64,000 nucleotides of DNA from Asticcacaulis sp. MM231. GTDB taxonomy: Bacteria > Pseudomonadota > Alphaproteobacteria > Caulobacterales > Caulobacteraceae. Under the pieces are notes generated by a model, which was given only the letters and a program-made list of their open reading frames with translations, had not been told where the DNA came from and ran no database searches. A program made the translations under genes and the position numbers. The stretch is taken from assembly GCF_964186625.1 (NCBI RefSeq), contig NZ_OZ075108.1:2232001-2296000 (forward strand). The letters are read 5' to 3'. Position 1 is the stretch's first letter; every line of letters begins with the position of its first letter. Shown piece after piece: positions 37,309 through 45,502 of this stretch.

Positions 37309-38604
37309 ATGAAACACCGTCTGCTTTTGACCGCCGCGCTGTCTTTCCTCGCCACCGGCGCCACGGCAAAAACCGTCGCCATCACCGCGGACAAACTGAT
37401 CGAGGTCGAAACCGGCAAGGTGATAGCCAGGCCGGTCGTTATCATCACCGATGGCCGCATCACGGCTGAGGGCGTGCAAGGGTCGATCACCATCCCGGCC
37501 GATGCCGAAAAGATCGACCTCCCCGGCGTCACCCTCCTGCCGGGCCTGATCGACATGCACGTCCATCTCAACTCGGCGCCGGAATACAGCGGCTATAACT
37601 TTCTGCAAATGTCGGATCGTTTCTGGATGACCGTTGGCGCCTCCAACGCCAAAAAGACGCTTGATGCCGGCTTCACCACCGTGCGCAATGTCGGTTCTGA
37701 ATTCTTCAACGATGTGGGCCTGCGCGAAGGCATCGATAACGGCTATATCTCTGGTCCGCGCCTCATCACCGCCACCTACGCCATCGGCGCCACCGGCGGC
37801 CACTGCGATGAAACCTATTTTCCGCAGTCGATGGATCAGAAATCACCCTATAATGTCGATAGTCCCGAAGAGGGTGTGAAGGTCGTCCGCACGCTCAAGA
37901 AATACGGCGCCACGGTCATCAAGGTCTGCGCCACCGGCGGCGTCTTCTCGCGCGGCGATACACCCGGCGCCCAGCAACTGGCCCTGCCTGAACTGAAAGC
38001 CATCGTCGATGAGGCCCATATGGACGGTCTAAAGGTCGCCGTCCATGCCCACGGTGCATCGGGCATATCCGATTCGATCCGTGCCGACGTTGACACCATT
38101 GAGCACGCCAGCCTGGTCGATGATGAAGGCATCAAGCTGGCCGTCCAGCACGGCACTTATTTCTCAATGGACATCTACAACACCGACTACACCCAGTCCG
38201 AAGGCGCGAAAAACGGCGTCCTGCCGGAAAATCTCAAGAAGGACGCAGATATCGGCGAGATCCAGCGTGAGAACTTCCGCAAGTCGCTCAAGGCCGGCGT
38301 GAAAATGATCTACGGGACCGACGCTGGAATCTATCCGCATGGTGACAATGCCCGACAATTCGCGGTCATGGTGCGCTACGGCGCCACGCCCTTGCAGGCG
38401 ATTCAGGCGGCCACGGTCAATGCCGGTCAGGCGCTTGGCTGGCAGGCCGATGTCGGCAGCCTCAAGGTGGGTCACTATGGCGATATCATCGGTGTCACCA
38501 GCGATCCGTTGGCCGATGTCACCGCGCTGGAACATCCGGCCTTCGTCATGAAAGGCGGCGAGGTTTACCGGAGCGGCGGCAAGGTGGTTGATCCGACCCG
38601 GTAA
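37309..38604 (+). CDS. Exported amidohydrolase (imidazolonepropionase/prolidase-like metal hydrolase)
   Basis: A 431-residue amidohydrolase-superfamily enzyme. A signal peptide ends near A-T-A-K (residue 20). Metal-site motifs are D-M-H-V-H-L (about 83-88), V-A-V-H-A-H-G, D-T-I-E-H-A and Y-G-T-D-A-G-I. Such periplasmic enzymes often cleave dipeptides with C-terminal proline or similar amide substrates. GGGGA six bases before 37309 decides the start over two closer upstream ATGs. Removing the IS and one CTAG would leave about 59 bases between pepF and this gene, so the two may once have formed an operon in peptide use. Confidence 0.87.
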   Translation: MKHRLLLTAALSFLATGATAKTVAITADKLIEVETGKVIARPVVIITDGRITAEGVQGSITIPADAEKIDLPGVTLLPGLIDMHVHLNSAPEYSGYNFLQMSDRFWMTVGASNAKKTLDAGFTTVRNVGSEFFNDVGLREGIDNGYISGPRLITATYAIGATGGHCDETYFPQSMDQKSPYNVDSPEEGVKVVRTLKKYGATVIKVCATGGVFSRGDTPGAQQLALPELKAIVDEAHMDGLKVAVHAHGASGISDSIRADVDTIEHASLVDDEGIKLAVQHGTYFSMDIYNTDYTQSEGAKNGVLPENLKKDADIGEIQRENFRKSLKAGVKMIYGTDAGIYPHGDNARQFAVMVRYGATPLQAIQAATVNAGQALGWQADVGSLKVGHYGDIIGVTSDPLADVTALEHPAFVMKGGEVYRSGGKVVDPTR

Positions 38605-38713
38605 GCGCGACACAGAACCGCCCTATTGACCAAATCAGCAGGCTTTTGTAAGGATCGGTCAAAGATATCTGTTCACAGGGCAGATGCACCCGCCCCTATA
38701 AGGAATAAGTTCC

Positions 38714-38965
38714 ATGGCCGATCCTCACGATCATTCGACCGACGATTATGTACGTGGCGAGATGGATGTCCATGAGCACCAGCATTCCTTCGAGCTGTTC
38801 GTCAACATGACCAAGTGGGGCAGCCTGGTTATTACGGTTGCGCTCGTCTTCCTTATCGTGCTGACCAGCACCAAGCTGGGCTTTATCACCGCCGTAGTGT
38901 CGGCCGTGGTGGTCGCCGGTCTCGGCTGGGTCGTGCTAAAAAAGAAGCCCGACGCCAGCCACTAA
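38714..38965 (+). CDS. aa3-type cytochrome c oxidase subunit IV
   Basis: An 83-residue membrane protein of the small bacterial aa3 oxidase subunit IV family. A His/Asp-rich N-terminus (D-P-H-D-H, H-E-H-Q-H) is followed by F-V-N-M-T-K-W-G, then two hydrophobic segments (about 35-53 and 56-74) and a Lys-rich tail. It would associate with the respiratory cytochrome c oxidase, whose main subunits are not in the window. AAGGAA gives a clear ribosome-binding site. Confidence 0.85.
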   Translation: MADPHDHSTDDYVRGEMDVHEHQHSFELFVNMTKWGSLVITVALVFLIVLTSTKLGFITAVVSAVVVAGLGWVVLKKKPDASH

Positions 38966-39015
38966 GCTCGCGGGCGTCGTCTGACGCCGAAAAAAAGCCG
39001 ATATATCCTGCACAC

Positions 39016-39051
39016 AAGGCCTCGCCCGCTTTTCCGCGTGGGTGAGGCCTT
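39016..39051. terminator. Hairpin after the oxidase subunit IV gene
   Basis: AAGGCCTCGCCCGC pairs with GCGTGGGTGAGGCCTT, with one bulged or mismatched position, around a TTTTCC loop. The stem is strong but no clean T-run follows, so it is a weak or Rho-assisted terminator or an mRNA-protecting structure. Confidence 0.5.
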
Positions 39052-39195
39052 GGCATGCATGTGATCTTGCAGAGCGTAACAAGGCTTTGACTTGACCTTC
39101 ATTTCCCCATAACAAACATCTTAACAAACAAGCGACTCCGGTCGTTGCAGGTGCATCAAAATCATAGTGATGCCGTCGAGAAAGAGGAAACCATC

Positions 39196-40332
39196 ATGGG
39201 CTTAACCCTCGCCGTTACCAAGGAACAGATCGCGGGCGAGACCCGCGTCGCCGCCACGCCTGACACCGTCAAGAAATGGACTGCCGCGGGCTTAACTGTC
39301 AAAGTCCAGACTGGCGCAGGCCTAGGCGCTTCGATCACCGACGAGGCTTATACGGCTGCCGGCGCCACGATCGCCAAGACCGTGAAGGATACCCTTAAGG
39401 ACGCCGATATCGTGCTCAAGGTGCGCGGCCCGGCCAAGGATGAGATCGCAGCGCTGAAAGCCGGCGCCATCGTAATCGCCATGCTCGATGCTTACCGAGA
39501 GAATCAGACGCTAAACGCGCTCGCCTCGGCCGGCGCCTCCGCTTACGCCATGGAGTTCGTGCCGCGCATCACCCGCGCGCAGGTCATGGACGTTCTGTCG
39601 TCGCAGGCCAATCTGGCCGGCTATCGCGCCGTCATCGAAGCCGCCAATGCCTATGGTAAGGCCTTCCCGATGATGATGACCGCCGCTGGTACGGTGGCGC
39701 CCGCCAAGGCCTTTATCATGGGTGTCGGCGTCGCCGGCCTCCAAGCCATCGCCACCGCGCGTCGCCTGGGCGCTGTGGTCACCGCCACCGATGTGCGCCC
39801 GGCCACCAAGGAGCAGGTGGAAAGCTTAGGCGCCAAGTTCCTGGCGGTCGAGGACGAGGAGTTCAAGAACGCCCAGACCGCCGGCGGCTACGCCAAGGAA
39901 ATGTCGGCGGAATACAAGGCCAAGCAGGCGGCGCTGACCTCATCGCACATCGCCAAACAAGACATCGTCATCACCACGGCCCTGATCCCCGGCCGTGCCG
40001 CGCCGATCCTCGTCACCAGGGAGCAGGTTGCCAGTATGAAGCCCGGCTCGGTCCTGATCGATCTGGCCGCCCCCCAGGGCGGCAATGTCGAGGGCTGCGT
40101 CGCCGATCAGATCGTGGACGTCAATGGTGTCAAGATCATAGGCCTGTCGAACATCACCGCCAGCATCGCCACCGATGCCTCGGCGCTCTATGCCAAGAAC
40201 CTGCAGGCCTTTGTAGGCCTGCTTATCAATAAAGACGGCGCGCTGGCCCCTGATGCCGAGGATGAAATCCTCAAGGCCGCGCTCGTCACCCACGGCGGCG
40301 CCATCGTGCACCCCAATCTGAAAGACGCCTGA
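39196..40332 (+). CDS. pntAA: NAD(P) transhydrogenase subunit alpha part 1 (PntAA)
   Basis: A 378-residue NAD(H)-binding domain I of proton-translocating transhydrogenase. It begins L-A-V-T-K-E-Q-I-A-G-E-T-R-V-A and has M-E-F-V-P-R-I-T-R-A-Q. The nucleotide fold G-V-G-V-A-G-L-Q-A-I-A-T-A-R-R-L-G-A-V-V-T-A-T-D-V-R is near residues 175-200. It exchanges hydride between NADH and NADP at the membrane. GAGGAAA before the ATG at 39196 sets the start. As in Rhodospirillum-type enzymes, the alpha subunit is split and the membrane part is separate, but here another gene lies between. Confidence 0.93.
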   Translation: MGLTLAVTKEQIAGETRVAATPDTVKKWTAAGLTVKVQTGAGLGASITDEAYTAAGATIAKTVKDTLKDADIVLKVRGPAKDEIAALKAGAIVIAMLDAYRENQTLNALASAGASAYAMEFVPRITRAQVMDVLSSQANLAGYRAVIEAANAYGKAFPMMMTAAGTVAPAKAFIMGVGVAGLQAIATARRLGAVVTATDVRPATKEQVESLGAKFLAVEDEEFKNAQTAGGYAKEMSAEYKAKQAALTSSHIAKQDIVITTALIPGRAAPILVTREQVASMKPGSVLIDLAAPQGGNVEGCVADQIVDVNGVKIIGLSNITASIATDASALYAKNLQAFVGLLINKDGALAPDAEDEILKAALVTHGGAIVHPNLKDA

Positions 40333-40721
40333 TGGCCTATATCGATTACGAACAAAAAGCCGCTGAATGGTATGAAGCGTGGAATTCGCGCGATGCGCAG
40401 AATATCTGCGATCTTTATGCCGACAATCTGGTGTTTATCTCGCCCTTCGTCGCCAAGCTCGGCCTGTCAGAGCGCGGCGTCCTGACCGATATTCAGGCCT
40501 TTTATTCCTATGTTTCCAGCACCTTGCCGCGCGTACCTAACCTGAAATTTGAGCCGGTTGCCAACTGCATCGGCGCGCAAGGGCACACGCTCGTCTATCG
40601 CAATCAGTCAAGCCATATCGTGGCGGAGACCTTTGAATATAACGATCAGGGCCTGATCCGTCTGGCCAATGTCGCCTTCTCGACCGCACCGATCAAGAGG
40701 AAAAACTATGGAAGCCGTTGA
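40332..40721 (+). CDS. NTF2-like (SnoaL-type) protein inside the pnt operon
   Basis: A 129-residue protein with an NTF2/SnoaL-like pattern: an N-terminal helix with W-Y-E-A-W-N-S-R-D, D-L-Y-A-D-N-L-V-F-I-S-P-F, then strands ending in V-A-E-T-F-E-Y-N-D-Q-G-L-I. The fold is a cone-shaped pocket used by many enzymes and binding proteins; no catalytic set is certain. The ATG shares a base with the pntAA stop, and its 3' end overlaps the pntAB start by 14 bases. It is therefore co-translated with the transhydrogenase. A role in the complex or in nucleotide handling is only inferred. Confidence 0.75.
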   Translation: MAYIDYEQKAAEWYEAWNSRDAQNICDLYADNLVFISPFVAKLGLSERGVLTDIQAFYSYVSSTLPRVPNLKFEPVANCIGAQGHTLVYRNQSSHIVAETFEYNDQGLIRLANVAFSTAPIKRKNYGSR

Positions 40722-41073
40722 TCCCACCATCTTCCGTCTGGCCATTTTCGTGCTGGCCATTTTCGTCGGCTACTACGTGGTGTGGAGCGTCACACCGGCC
40801 CTGCATACGCCGTTGATGGCGGTCACCAACGCTATTTCCTCGGTCATCATCGTCGGCGCCTTGATCGCTGCCGCCGCGCATGCGGAGGGTGCGGGTATAG
40901 GCGTCTGGATATCCAAGGGCGCGGGCGGATTGGCCTCGGCGCTGGCGGCGGTCAATATCTTCGGCGGCTTTATGGTGACGCGCCGGATGCTGGCCATGTA
41001 CAAGAAAAAAGAGAGGCCGCAGCCCTCAAGCAGCGAAGCGGCAGGGCAAACGAAAAATGGGGAGGGCAAGTAA
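40708..41073 (+). CDS. pntAB: NAD(P) transhydrogenase subunit alpha part 2 (PntAB)
   Basis: A 121-residue membrane subunit with three to four spans: F-R-L-A-I-F-V-L-A-I-F-V-G-Y-Y-V-V-W, then H-T-P-L-M-A-V-T-N-A-I-S-S-V-I-I-V-G (the family signature) and N-I-F-G-G-F-M-V-T-R-R-M-L-A-M-Y. It forms part of the proton channel with PntB. The ATG at 40708 follows AGAGG and lies within the end of the NTF2-like gene. The cytoplasmic tail is charged and somewhat longer than usual. Confidence 0.92.
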   Translation: MEAVDPTIFRLAIFVLAIFVGYYVVWSVTPALHTPLMAVTNAISSVIIVGALIAAAAHAEGAGIGVWISKGAGGLASALAAVNIFGGFMVTRRMLAMYKKKERPQPSSSEAAGQTKNGEGK

Positions 41074-42492
41074 ATGGATTTCGCCAATATCTCTGCCCTC
41101 GCCTACCTGATCTCCGGCGTCCTCTTCATCCTGGCCCTGCGCGGCCTGTCGTCGCCGGAAACCAGCCGCAAGGGCAATCTCTATGGCATGATCGGCATGG
41201 CCATCGCCATCGGCGTCACCATCCTGTCGCTGCTCGGCAAGGGTGATCTCGATCCGGTCACCATCGTCATCATCCTGTGCGGCATCGCCGTCGGCGGCAT
41301 TGCCGGCATGACCATTGCGCAGAAGGTCTCCATGACCTCCATGCCGCAGCTCGTAGCCGCCTTCCACTCGCTCGTCGGCCTGGCCGCCTGCATGGTCGCT
41401 ATCGGCGCGCTCTACGCACCACAAGCCTTCGGCATCGATGACGGCGCGGGCGGAATCAAGACACAATCCTTAATCGAACTGTCGCTGGGCGTCGCCATCG
41501 GCGCCATCACCTTCACCGGTTCGGTCATTGCGTTTGCCAAACTCAACGGCAATATGTCGGGCGCACCGATCATCCTGCCGGCCCGCCACCTGATCAATAT
41601 TGCTTTGGGCGTCGCCGTCGTGGCGCTGATCGTCACCCTGATCGTGACGCACGGCCTGGCCACCTGGGCCTTCTGGGGCATCTTCGTAATCGCCCTCGTG
41701 CTCGGCATCACCCTGATCGTGCCCATCGGCGGCGCTGACATGCCGGTCGTCGTCTCCATGCTCAACTCCTATTCTGGCTGGGCAGCGGCGGCACTTGGCT
41801 TCACGCTGGAAAACATCGCCCTGATCATCACCGGCGCCCTGGTCGGCTCCTCAGGCGCCATCCTCAGCTACATCATGTGCAAGGGCATGAACCGCAACTT
41901 CTTCAGCGTCATCATGGGCGGCTTCGGCGGAGACACCGCCGCCGCCGGCAGTGGCGCGGTCGAAACGCGCCCCGTCAAACAAGGCTCGGCCGACGACGCC
42001 GCCTTCATCATGAAGAACGCCTCGAAGGTCATCATCGTGCCCGGTTACGGCATGGCGGTGGCGCAGGCCCAGCACGCCCTGCGCGAAATGGCCGACAAGC
42101 TGAAAGAAGAAGGCGTCGAAGTGAAATACGCCATCCATCCGGTCGCCGGACGGATGCCGGGCCACATGAACGTCCTGCTGGCCGAAGCCAATGTGCCCTA
42201 TGATGAGGTGTTCGAACTGGAGGACATCAATTCCGAATTCGCAACGGCGGACGTCGCCTTCGTCATCGGCGCCAACGACGTGACCAACCCGGCCGCCAAG
42301 ACCGATCCGACCTCAGCTATCTTCGGTATGCCGATCCTCGAAGTTGAAAAGGCCCGGACCATTCTCTTCATCAAGCGCGGCATGTCGGCCGGCTATGCGG
42401 GTGTCGAAAACGAGTTGTTCTTCAAGGACAACACCATGATGCTGTTCGGCGACGCCAAGAAAATGGTCGAAGGCATCGTCAAGGGGCTGTAA
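41074..42492 (+). CDS. pntB: NAD(P) transhydrogenase subunit beta (PntB)
   Basis: A 472-residue subunit with eight to nine N-terminal membrane spans (about 1-270) and a C-terminal NADP(H)-binding domain III (about 295-472). The latter shows V-I-I-V-P-G-Y-G-M-A-V-A-Q-A-Q-H, H-P-V-A-G-R-M-P-G-H-M-N-V-L-L and G-A-N-D-V-T-N-P-A-A. It starts at the base after the pntAB stop, with GGGGAGG upstream. Together with PntAA and PntAB it makes NADPH using the proton gradient. A perfect terminator follows. Confidence 0.95.
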   Translation: MDFANISALAYLISGVLFILALRGLSSPETSRKGNLYGMIGMAIAIGVTILSLLGKGDLDPVTIVIILCGIAVGGIAGMTIAQKVSMTSMPQLVAAFHSLVGLAACMVAIGALYAPQAFGIDDGAGGIKTQSLIELSLGVAIGAITFTGSVIAFAKLNGNMSGAPIILPARHLINIALGVAVVALIVTLIVTHGLATWAFWGIFVIALVLGITLIVPIGGADMPVVVSMLNSYSGWAAAALGFTLENIALIITGALVGSSGAILSYIMCKGMNRNFFSVIMGGFGGDTAAAGSGAVETRPVKQGSADDAAFIMKNASKVIIVPGYGMAVAQAQHALREMADKLKEEGVEVKYAIHPVAGRMPGHMNVLLAEANVPYDEVFELEDINSEFATADVAFVIGANDVTNPAAKTDPTSAIFGMPILEVEKARTILFIKRGMSAGYAGVENELFFKDNTMMLFGDAKKMVEGIVKGL

Positions 42493-42509
42493 TCGCTGTT
42501 TGGTCTAAG

Positions 42510-42549
42510 AAATTTAAGGCGCAACGGTCTTCGTTGCGCCTTAAATTTT
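42510..42549 (+). terminator. Rho-independent terminator of the pnt operon
   Basis: A 17-base perfect stem: AAATTTAAGGCGCAACG (42510-42526) against 42532-42548, with loop GTCTT. The right arm ends in TTT with one more T after it. Being nearly symmetrical it could also stop minus-strand transcripts. Confidence 0.9.
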
Positions 42550-42595
42550 GCACAATGGCCTGATTATGTGTCTGTTATCATCTGGGGGAAATTAC

Positions 42596-43270
42596 ATGCA
42601 CCGTCGCGCCTTGCTCATCACGTCCGCCGCCTTTCTGGCCATGGCGCCTGCCGCCTTCGCCGAAACAGAAAGCAAAAGCGTTCCGGCCGAGAAGCTGTTT
42701 CCCTTCCTCAGCAACTATTACAGCCTGCCAGCGGCCGAGCGCAGTCATTTTCGGCTGGCCTACACGATGATGGTGCAAGGCGGCAAGGCCGAACAGATTT
42801 CCCTGATCCTGCATGACGGCGCGAAGATCATGCCGAACGCCCAAGGCTATCTGGCGCCCCTGCCGACCGCCGCGCAACTCAAGGGCAAGCTGACCTATAG
42901 CCGCCCCGCCGGGGTCAAGTTCGGCGTGGCACTCGATCTCCAGCCCACCCAGCCCCCGGCGCAGACGATGGACGCCAGGGCGCTGGCACTCTCGGTCACG
43001 CAGGCGCTGAAAGGCTCAAAGAAGGTGGCCGGCCTGATGGCCATGGCCCTGCCAACCTTCGATCGCATCGAGATTCGTGGCGTCAGCACCGGACAGGTCA
43101 AGCTGGCCGATGGCTCGACCCGGGCGCTTGGTCTGATCGGGGCGACGAAGGACAAAAAGGGTGTTTATCACCCGGCCCATATCAGCTATGTGCCGGCGGA
43201 ATGGCCCACGGCGGCAAGCGTCAGTTTCGATGCAACGCCGTCGAAACTGCTGATCGACGCCAAGTCGTAA
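42596..43270 (+). CDS. Exported protein of unknown function (paralogue A of a tandem pair)
   Basis: A 224-residue protein with signal peptide M-H-R-R-A-L-L-I-T-S ending A-A-F-A-E near residue 22. I do not recognise a named family. The body is beta-rich: F-P-F-L-S-N-Y-Y-S-L-P-A-A-E-R, then Y-L-A-P-L-P-T-A-A-Q-L and G-L-M-A-M-A-L-P-T-F-D-R-I. These match the next gene block for block. GGGGGAA precedes the ATG at 42596. Probably periplasmic. It has its own transcription unit after the pnt terminator. Confidence 0.75.
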   Translation: MHRRALLITSAAFLAMAPAAFAETESKSVPAEKLFPFLSNYYSLPAAERSHFRLAYTMMVQGGKAEQISLILHDGAKIMPNAQGYLAPLPTAAQLKGKLTYSRPAGVKFGVALDLQPTQPPAQTMDARALALSVTQALKGSKKVAGLMAMALPTFDRIEIRGVSTGQVKLADGSTRALGLIGATKDKKGVYHPAHISYVPAEWPTAASVSFDATPSKLLIDAKS

Positions 43271-43338
43271 CCCCGTTCAGGCCCCATTCAGCCTTAACTT
43301 TTTATACTCGGGCAGGTTATGATAGAGGTCATAACAAG

Positions 43339-44079
43339 ATGATGATGGTAACGATGTCCAAGCTTTTGAAAAACCTGTCGAAATCCGCTGGCCTGGCGCT
43401 GTCGCTCAGCCTGCTGGGTGCTGGTGTGCCCGCCATGGCCGCGCCGCCGCCGGTCACCGCCAACGGTATCACCACACAGACGGCCGCCGCTTCCGACGTT
43501 TTTCCGGGCTATAAGGCTTTCCTGAATATGCCAGCCGCCCAGCGCAGCCAGGTCAATCTTTACTACGCCCTGCGCATCAAGCGCACAGATCCCTCGAAGG
43601 TGCATGTCACCTTGACCCATGCCGGCAAGACGACGCCGATCCAGATCGGCGCGGGCGGTCGCCTGAGCCCCTTGCCGACGCGCGAACAACTGAACAGTGG
43701 CGCCACTATCAAGATCAGCGGTCCCGAAGGCGCTGGCGTGGGCATCAAAATCCACCCCTACTCCACCCAACCGAACAGCCAAACCTATGACGCTGCGGGC
43801 CTCGCCACCGGCATCAAGCAGGGTAATGTGGCCACAAGCCAGATCGCGGGCCCTCTGGCCCTGATGCTGCCGAAGCTTGATCGTGTCTATTTCATCGGCG
43901 GTGGTAATGGTGAGGTCGAATTCGCCAACGGACAGAAAAAGCCCCTGCCGCGCACCGCTCAGGCTGGCGAATACCCTGCGGGCACGCCCTACTTTGTGCC
44001 GTCGCAGATGGCTGGCGCGACGCATATCAAGCTCAGCGCCATACCCAGCATCGCGCACTTCGATACGCCACCGAAATAA
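43339..44079 (+). CDS. Exported protein of unknown function (paralogue B of a tandem pair)
   Basis: A 246-residue protein with a signal peptide ending A-M-A-A near residue 35. It shares order and spacing with the preceding gene: F-P-G-Y-K-A-F-L-N-M-P-A-A-Q-R, R-L-S-P-L-P-T-R-E-Q-L and G-P-L-A-L-M-L-P-K-L-D-R-V. It adds G-G-G-N-G-E-V-E-F-A-N-G. The two are clearly duplicates that have diverged. Several ATGs cluster at 43339-43354, and AGAGG at 43324 favours the first. The role is unknown; a periplasmic binding or chaperone-like function is only a guess. Confidence 0.73.
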   Translation: MMMVTMSKLLKNLSKSAGLALSLSLLGAGVPAMAAPPPVTANGITTQTAAASDVFPGYKAFLNMPAAQRSQVNLYYALRIKRTDPSKVHVTLTHAGKTTPIQIGAGGRLSPLPTREQLNSGATIKISGPEGAGVGIKIHPYSTQPNSQTYDAAGLATGIKQGNVATSQIAGPLALMLPKLDRVYFIGGGNGEVEFANGQKKPLPRTAQAGEYPAGTPYFVPSQMAGATHIKLSAIPSIAHFDTPPK

Positions 44080-44083
44080 GCCC

Positions 44084-44122
44084 TAAACCTGGGCCATTAA
44101 ACCTGGGCCATTAAACCTGGGC
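44084..44122. repeat. Triplicated 14-base direct repeat at a gene end
   Basis: TAAACCTGGGCCAT occurs at 44084-44097 and 44098-44111, and as an 11-base partial copy at 44112-44122. The third copy encodes the C-terminal codons and stop of the minus-strand membrane protein, so the gene's 3' end has been duplicated outward, probably by slippage. Confidence 0.85.
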
Positions 44123-44614
44123 TTGGGCCTTCACGGATTTCTGCGCCACCATGTACATGCCGAGCCAGCCGCCGGCGAAGGCGCAAATGCCGGTCAGCAC
44201 CGGGCAAAGCAGGAACAGCGTCATGTTGTTCGGCAGGTGCAGCAGGTCGATCCAGAAATAGGCGGTCAGCAGGATACCGGCGATCCAGGCGGGAAACTGG
44301 CCGATCTTGCCCATGACGACGGAAAAATAACCGCCGACAAGTGTGCCGACCACCCAGGTCAGCGGGATGATGATGAAGACCTGCGATGCCACCGTCTTCA
44401 TCAGTTCGGCCTTTTGCTCGGCATCGACCATGTAGATACCGGGCGGGAACGGGAACATCTGATCGAGCACATATTTGGCGATCGTATAGACCAGCATACC
44501 GATCAGCAGGCCGGACAATACCGCCAGCACCACGACCAGAACCTGACGGGTCTTCGTGTCGTCCCACTCGCTGAGCCAGTCCTGAAAATGGTCTGTAAAC
44601 GACGATTTCGCCAT
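44111..44614 (-). CDS. Four-span membrane protein of unknown function
   Basis: A 167-residue protein with hydrophobic segments at about 25-47, 78-98, 104-122 and 128-150. A charged cytoplasmic N-terminus (F-Q-D-W-L-S-E-W-D-D-T-K-T-R) precedes them. Gly-rich helices such as L-S-G-L-L-I-G-M-L-V and F-A-G-G-W-L-G-M-Y-M suggest tight packing. I recognise no named family. Upstream, near 44691-44705, TTAA followed by seven bases and TCAA resembles a one-mismatch CtrA box. The last codons overlap the direct repeat noted at its 3' end. Confidence 0.7.
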   Translation of the reverse strand: MAKSSFTDHFQDWLSEWDDTKTRQVLVVVLAVLSGLLIGMLVYTIAKYVLDQMFPFPPGIYMVDAEQKAELMKTVASQVFIIIPLTWVVGTLVGGYFSVVMGKIGQFPAWIAGILLTAYFWIDLLHLPNNMTLFLLCPVLTGICAFAGGWLGMYMVAQKSVKAQAQV

Positions 44615-44751
44615 GGCAGATAACCCCTAAATCCGCATTATACCCAAGCCTCCTGACGGGAAAGCATGGACTACGGCCACAGTGTTAACACAATCTCAAC
44701 CCGCTTGGCAAAGACAGTTTTCGGACGAATTCCGCAGCGCCGCGCCGTCGC

Positions 44752-45153
44752 TTAAGCCCGAACCGGACGAGGTTTGCCGAAATCATCGATACCGACAAAG
44801 GTGAAAATACCTTCGGTGACACGGGTCTTTTCCTCACCTTCGCGCGGTCGGCGGTAGGCGTCCACCTTCATCTTCATCGAGGTGCGTCCGACCGAGATAA
44901 CCTTGGCATAGACCGTCACCTCGTCCCCCACCTGCACCGGCGTCAGGAAGACCATGCCATCGACCGCGATGGTGGCGACACGGCCTTTCGACAGGCGCGC
45001 CGCTATATTGCCCGCCGCAAGGTCCATCTGTGACATCAGCCAGCCGCCGAAAATATCGCCGGAAGGGTTTGTGTCGGCCGGCATGGCCGTGGTCAGGATG
45101 CCGAGATCAGCAGGATCGGGCAATTCGGAATGATCGTGGGGGCTGATGGCCAT
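44752..45153 (-). CDS. Acyl-CoA thioesterase, YciA-like hotdog fold
   Basis: A 133-residue single-hotdog thioesterase that would hydrolyse acyl-CoA in the cytosol. Family features are T-M-P-A-D-T-N-P-S-G-D-I-F-G-G-W-L-M-S-Q-M-D (about residues 24-45, with the catalytic Asp candidate), F-L-T-P-V-Q-V-G-D-E-V and a C-terminal T-E-G-I-F-T-F-V. AGGA before the ATG supports the start. It stands alone downstream of rpsU, separated from it by a terminator. Confidence 0.9.
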   Translation of the reverse strand: MAISPHDHSELPDPADLGILTTAMPADTNPSGDIFGGWLMSQMDLAAGNIAARLSKGRVATIAVDGMVFLTPVQVGDEVTVYAKVISVGRTSMKMKVDAYRRPREGEEKTRVTEGIFTFVGIDDFGKPRPVRA

Positions 45154-45178
45154 TGTGCATGTATCCTTTAATCACAGC

Positions 45179-45210
45179 AAAAAGCGCTGAAAGCCATGCC
45201 TTCAGCGCTC
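45179..45210 (-). terminator. Rho-independent terminator of rpsU
   Basis: On the minus strand AGCGCTGAA pairs with TTCAGCGCT around a nine-base loop and is followed by a run of five T. It lies 53 bases past the S21 stop. Confidence 0.88.
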
Positions 45211-45262
45211 TTATATCGTATCATTTGATGAGGGCAACGCCTTAAGCCTTGCCGCAACAAAC

Positions 45263-45502
45263 TTAAGCGCGGGCCGGACGCGGCGGCGAAGCGGGCAGAC
45301 CGCCTTCACGTTGCAGACGCTTGCGAGCCAGCTTGCGGGCGCGGCGCACGGCTTCAGCCTGTTGACGGGCGCGCTTCTCGGAAGGCTTTTCGTAATGAAC
45401 GTGGCGCTTCATTTCGCGGAAGGAGCCTTCACGCTGCATCTTCTTCTTCAGGGCCTTCAGAGCCTGATCGACGTTGTTGTCACGGACAAAAATCTGTACC
45501 AA
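45263..45502 (-). CDS. rpsU: 30S ribosomal protein S21
   Basis: A 79-residue basic protein beginning V-Q-I-F-V-R-D-N-N after the initiator, with [13 protein letters not shown] and a long Arg/Lys-rich helix to the end. It is part of the small-subunit platform near the 16S 3' end. The start is a TTG at 45502: GGAGAG lies seven bases upstream and the family normally begins M-V-Q-I-F-V. The ATG five codons earlier has no ribosome-binding site and overlaps the Shine-Dalgarno. A TTG start may limit S21 output. Confidence 0.88.
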   Translation of the reverse strand: MVQIFVRDNNVDQALKALKKKMQREGSFREMKRHVHYEKPSEKRARQQAEAVRRARKLARKRLQREGGLPASPPRPARA

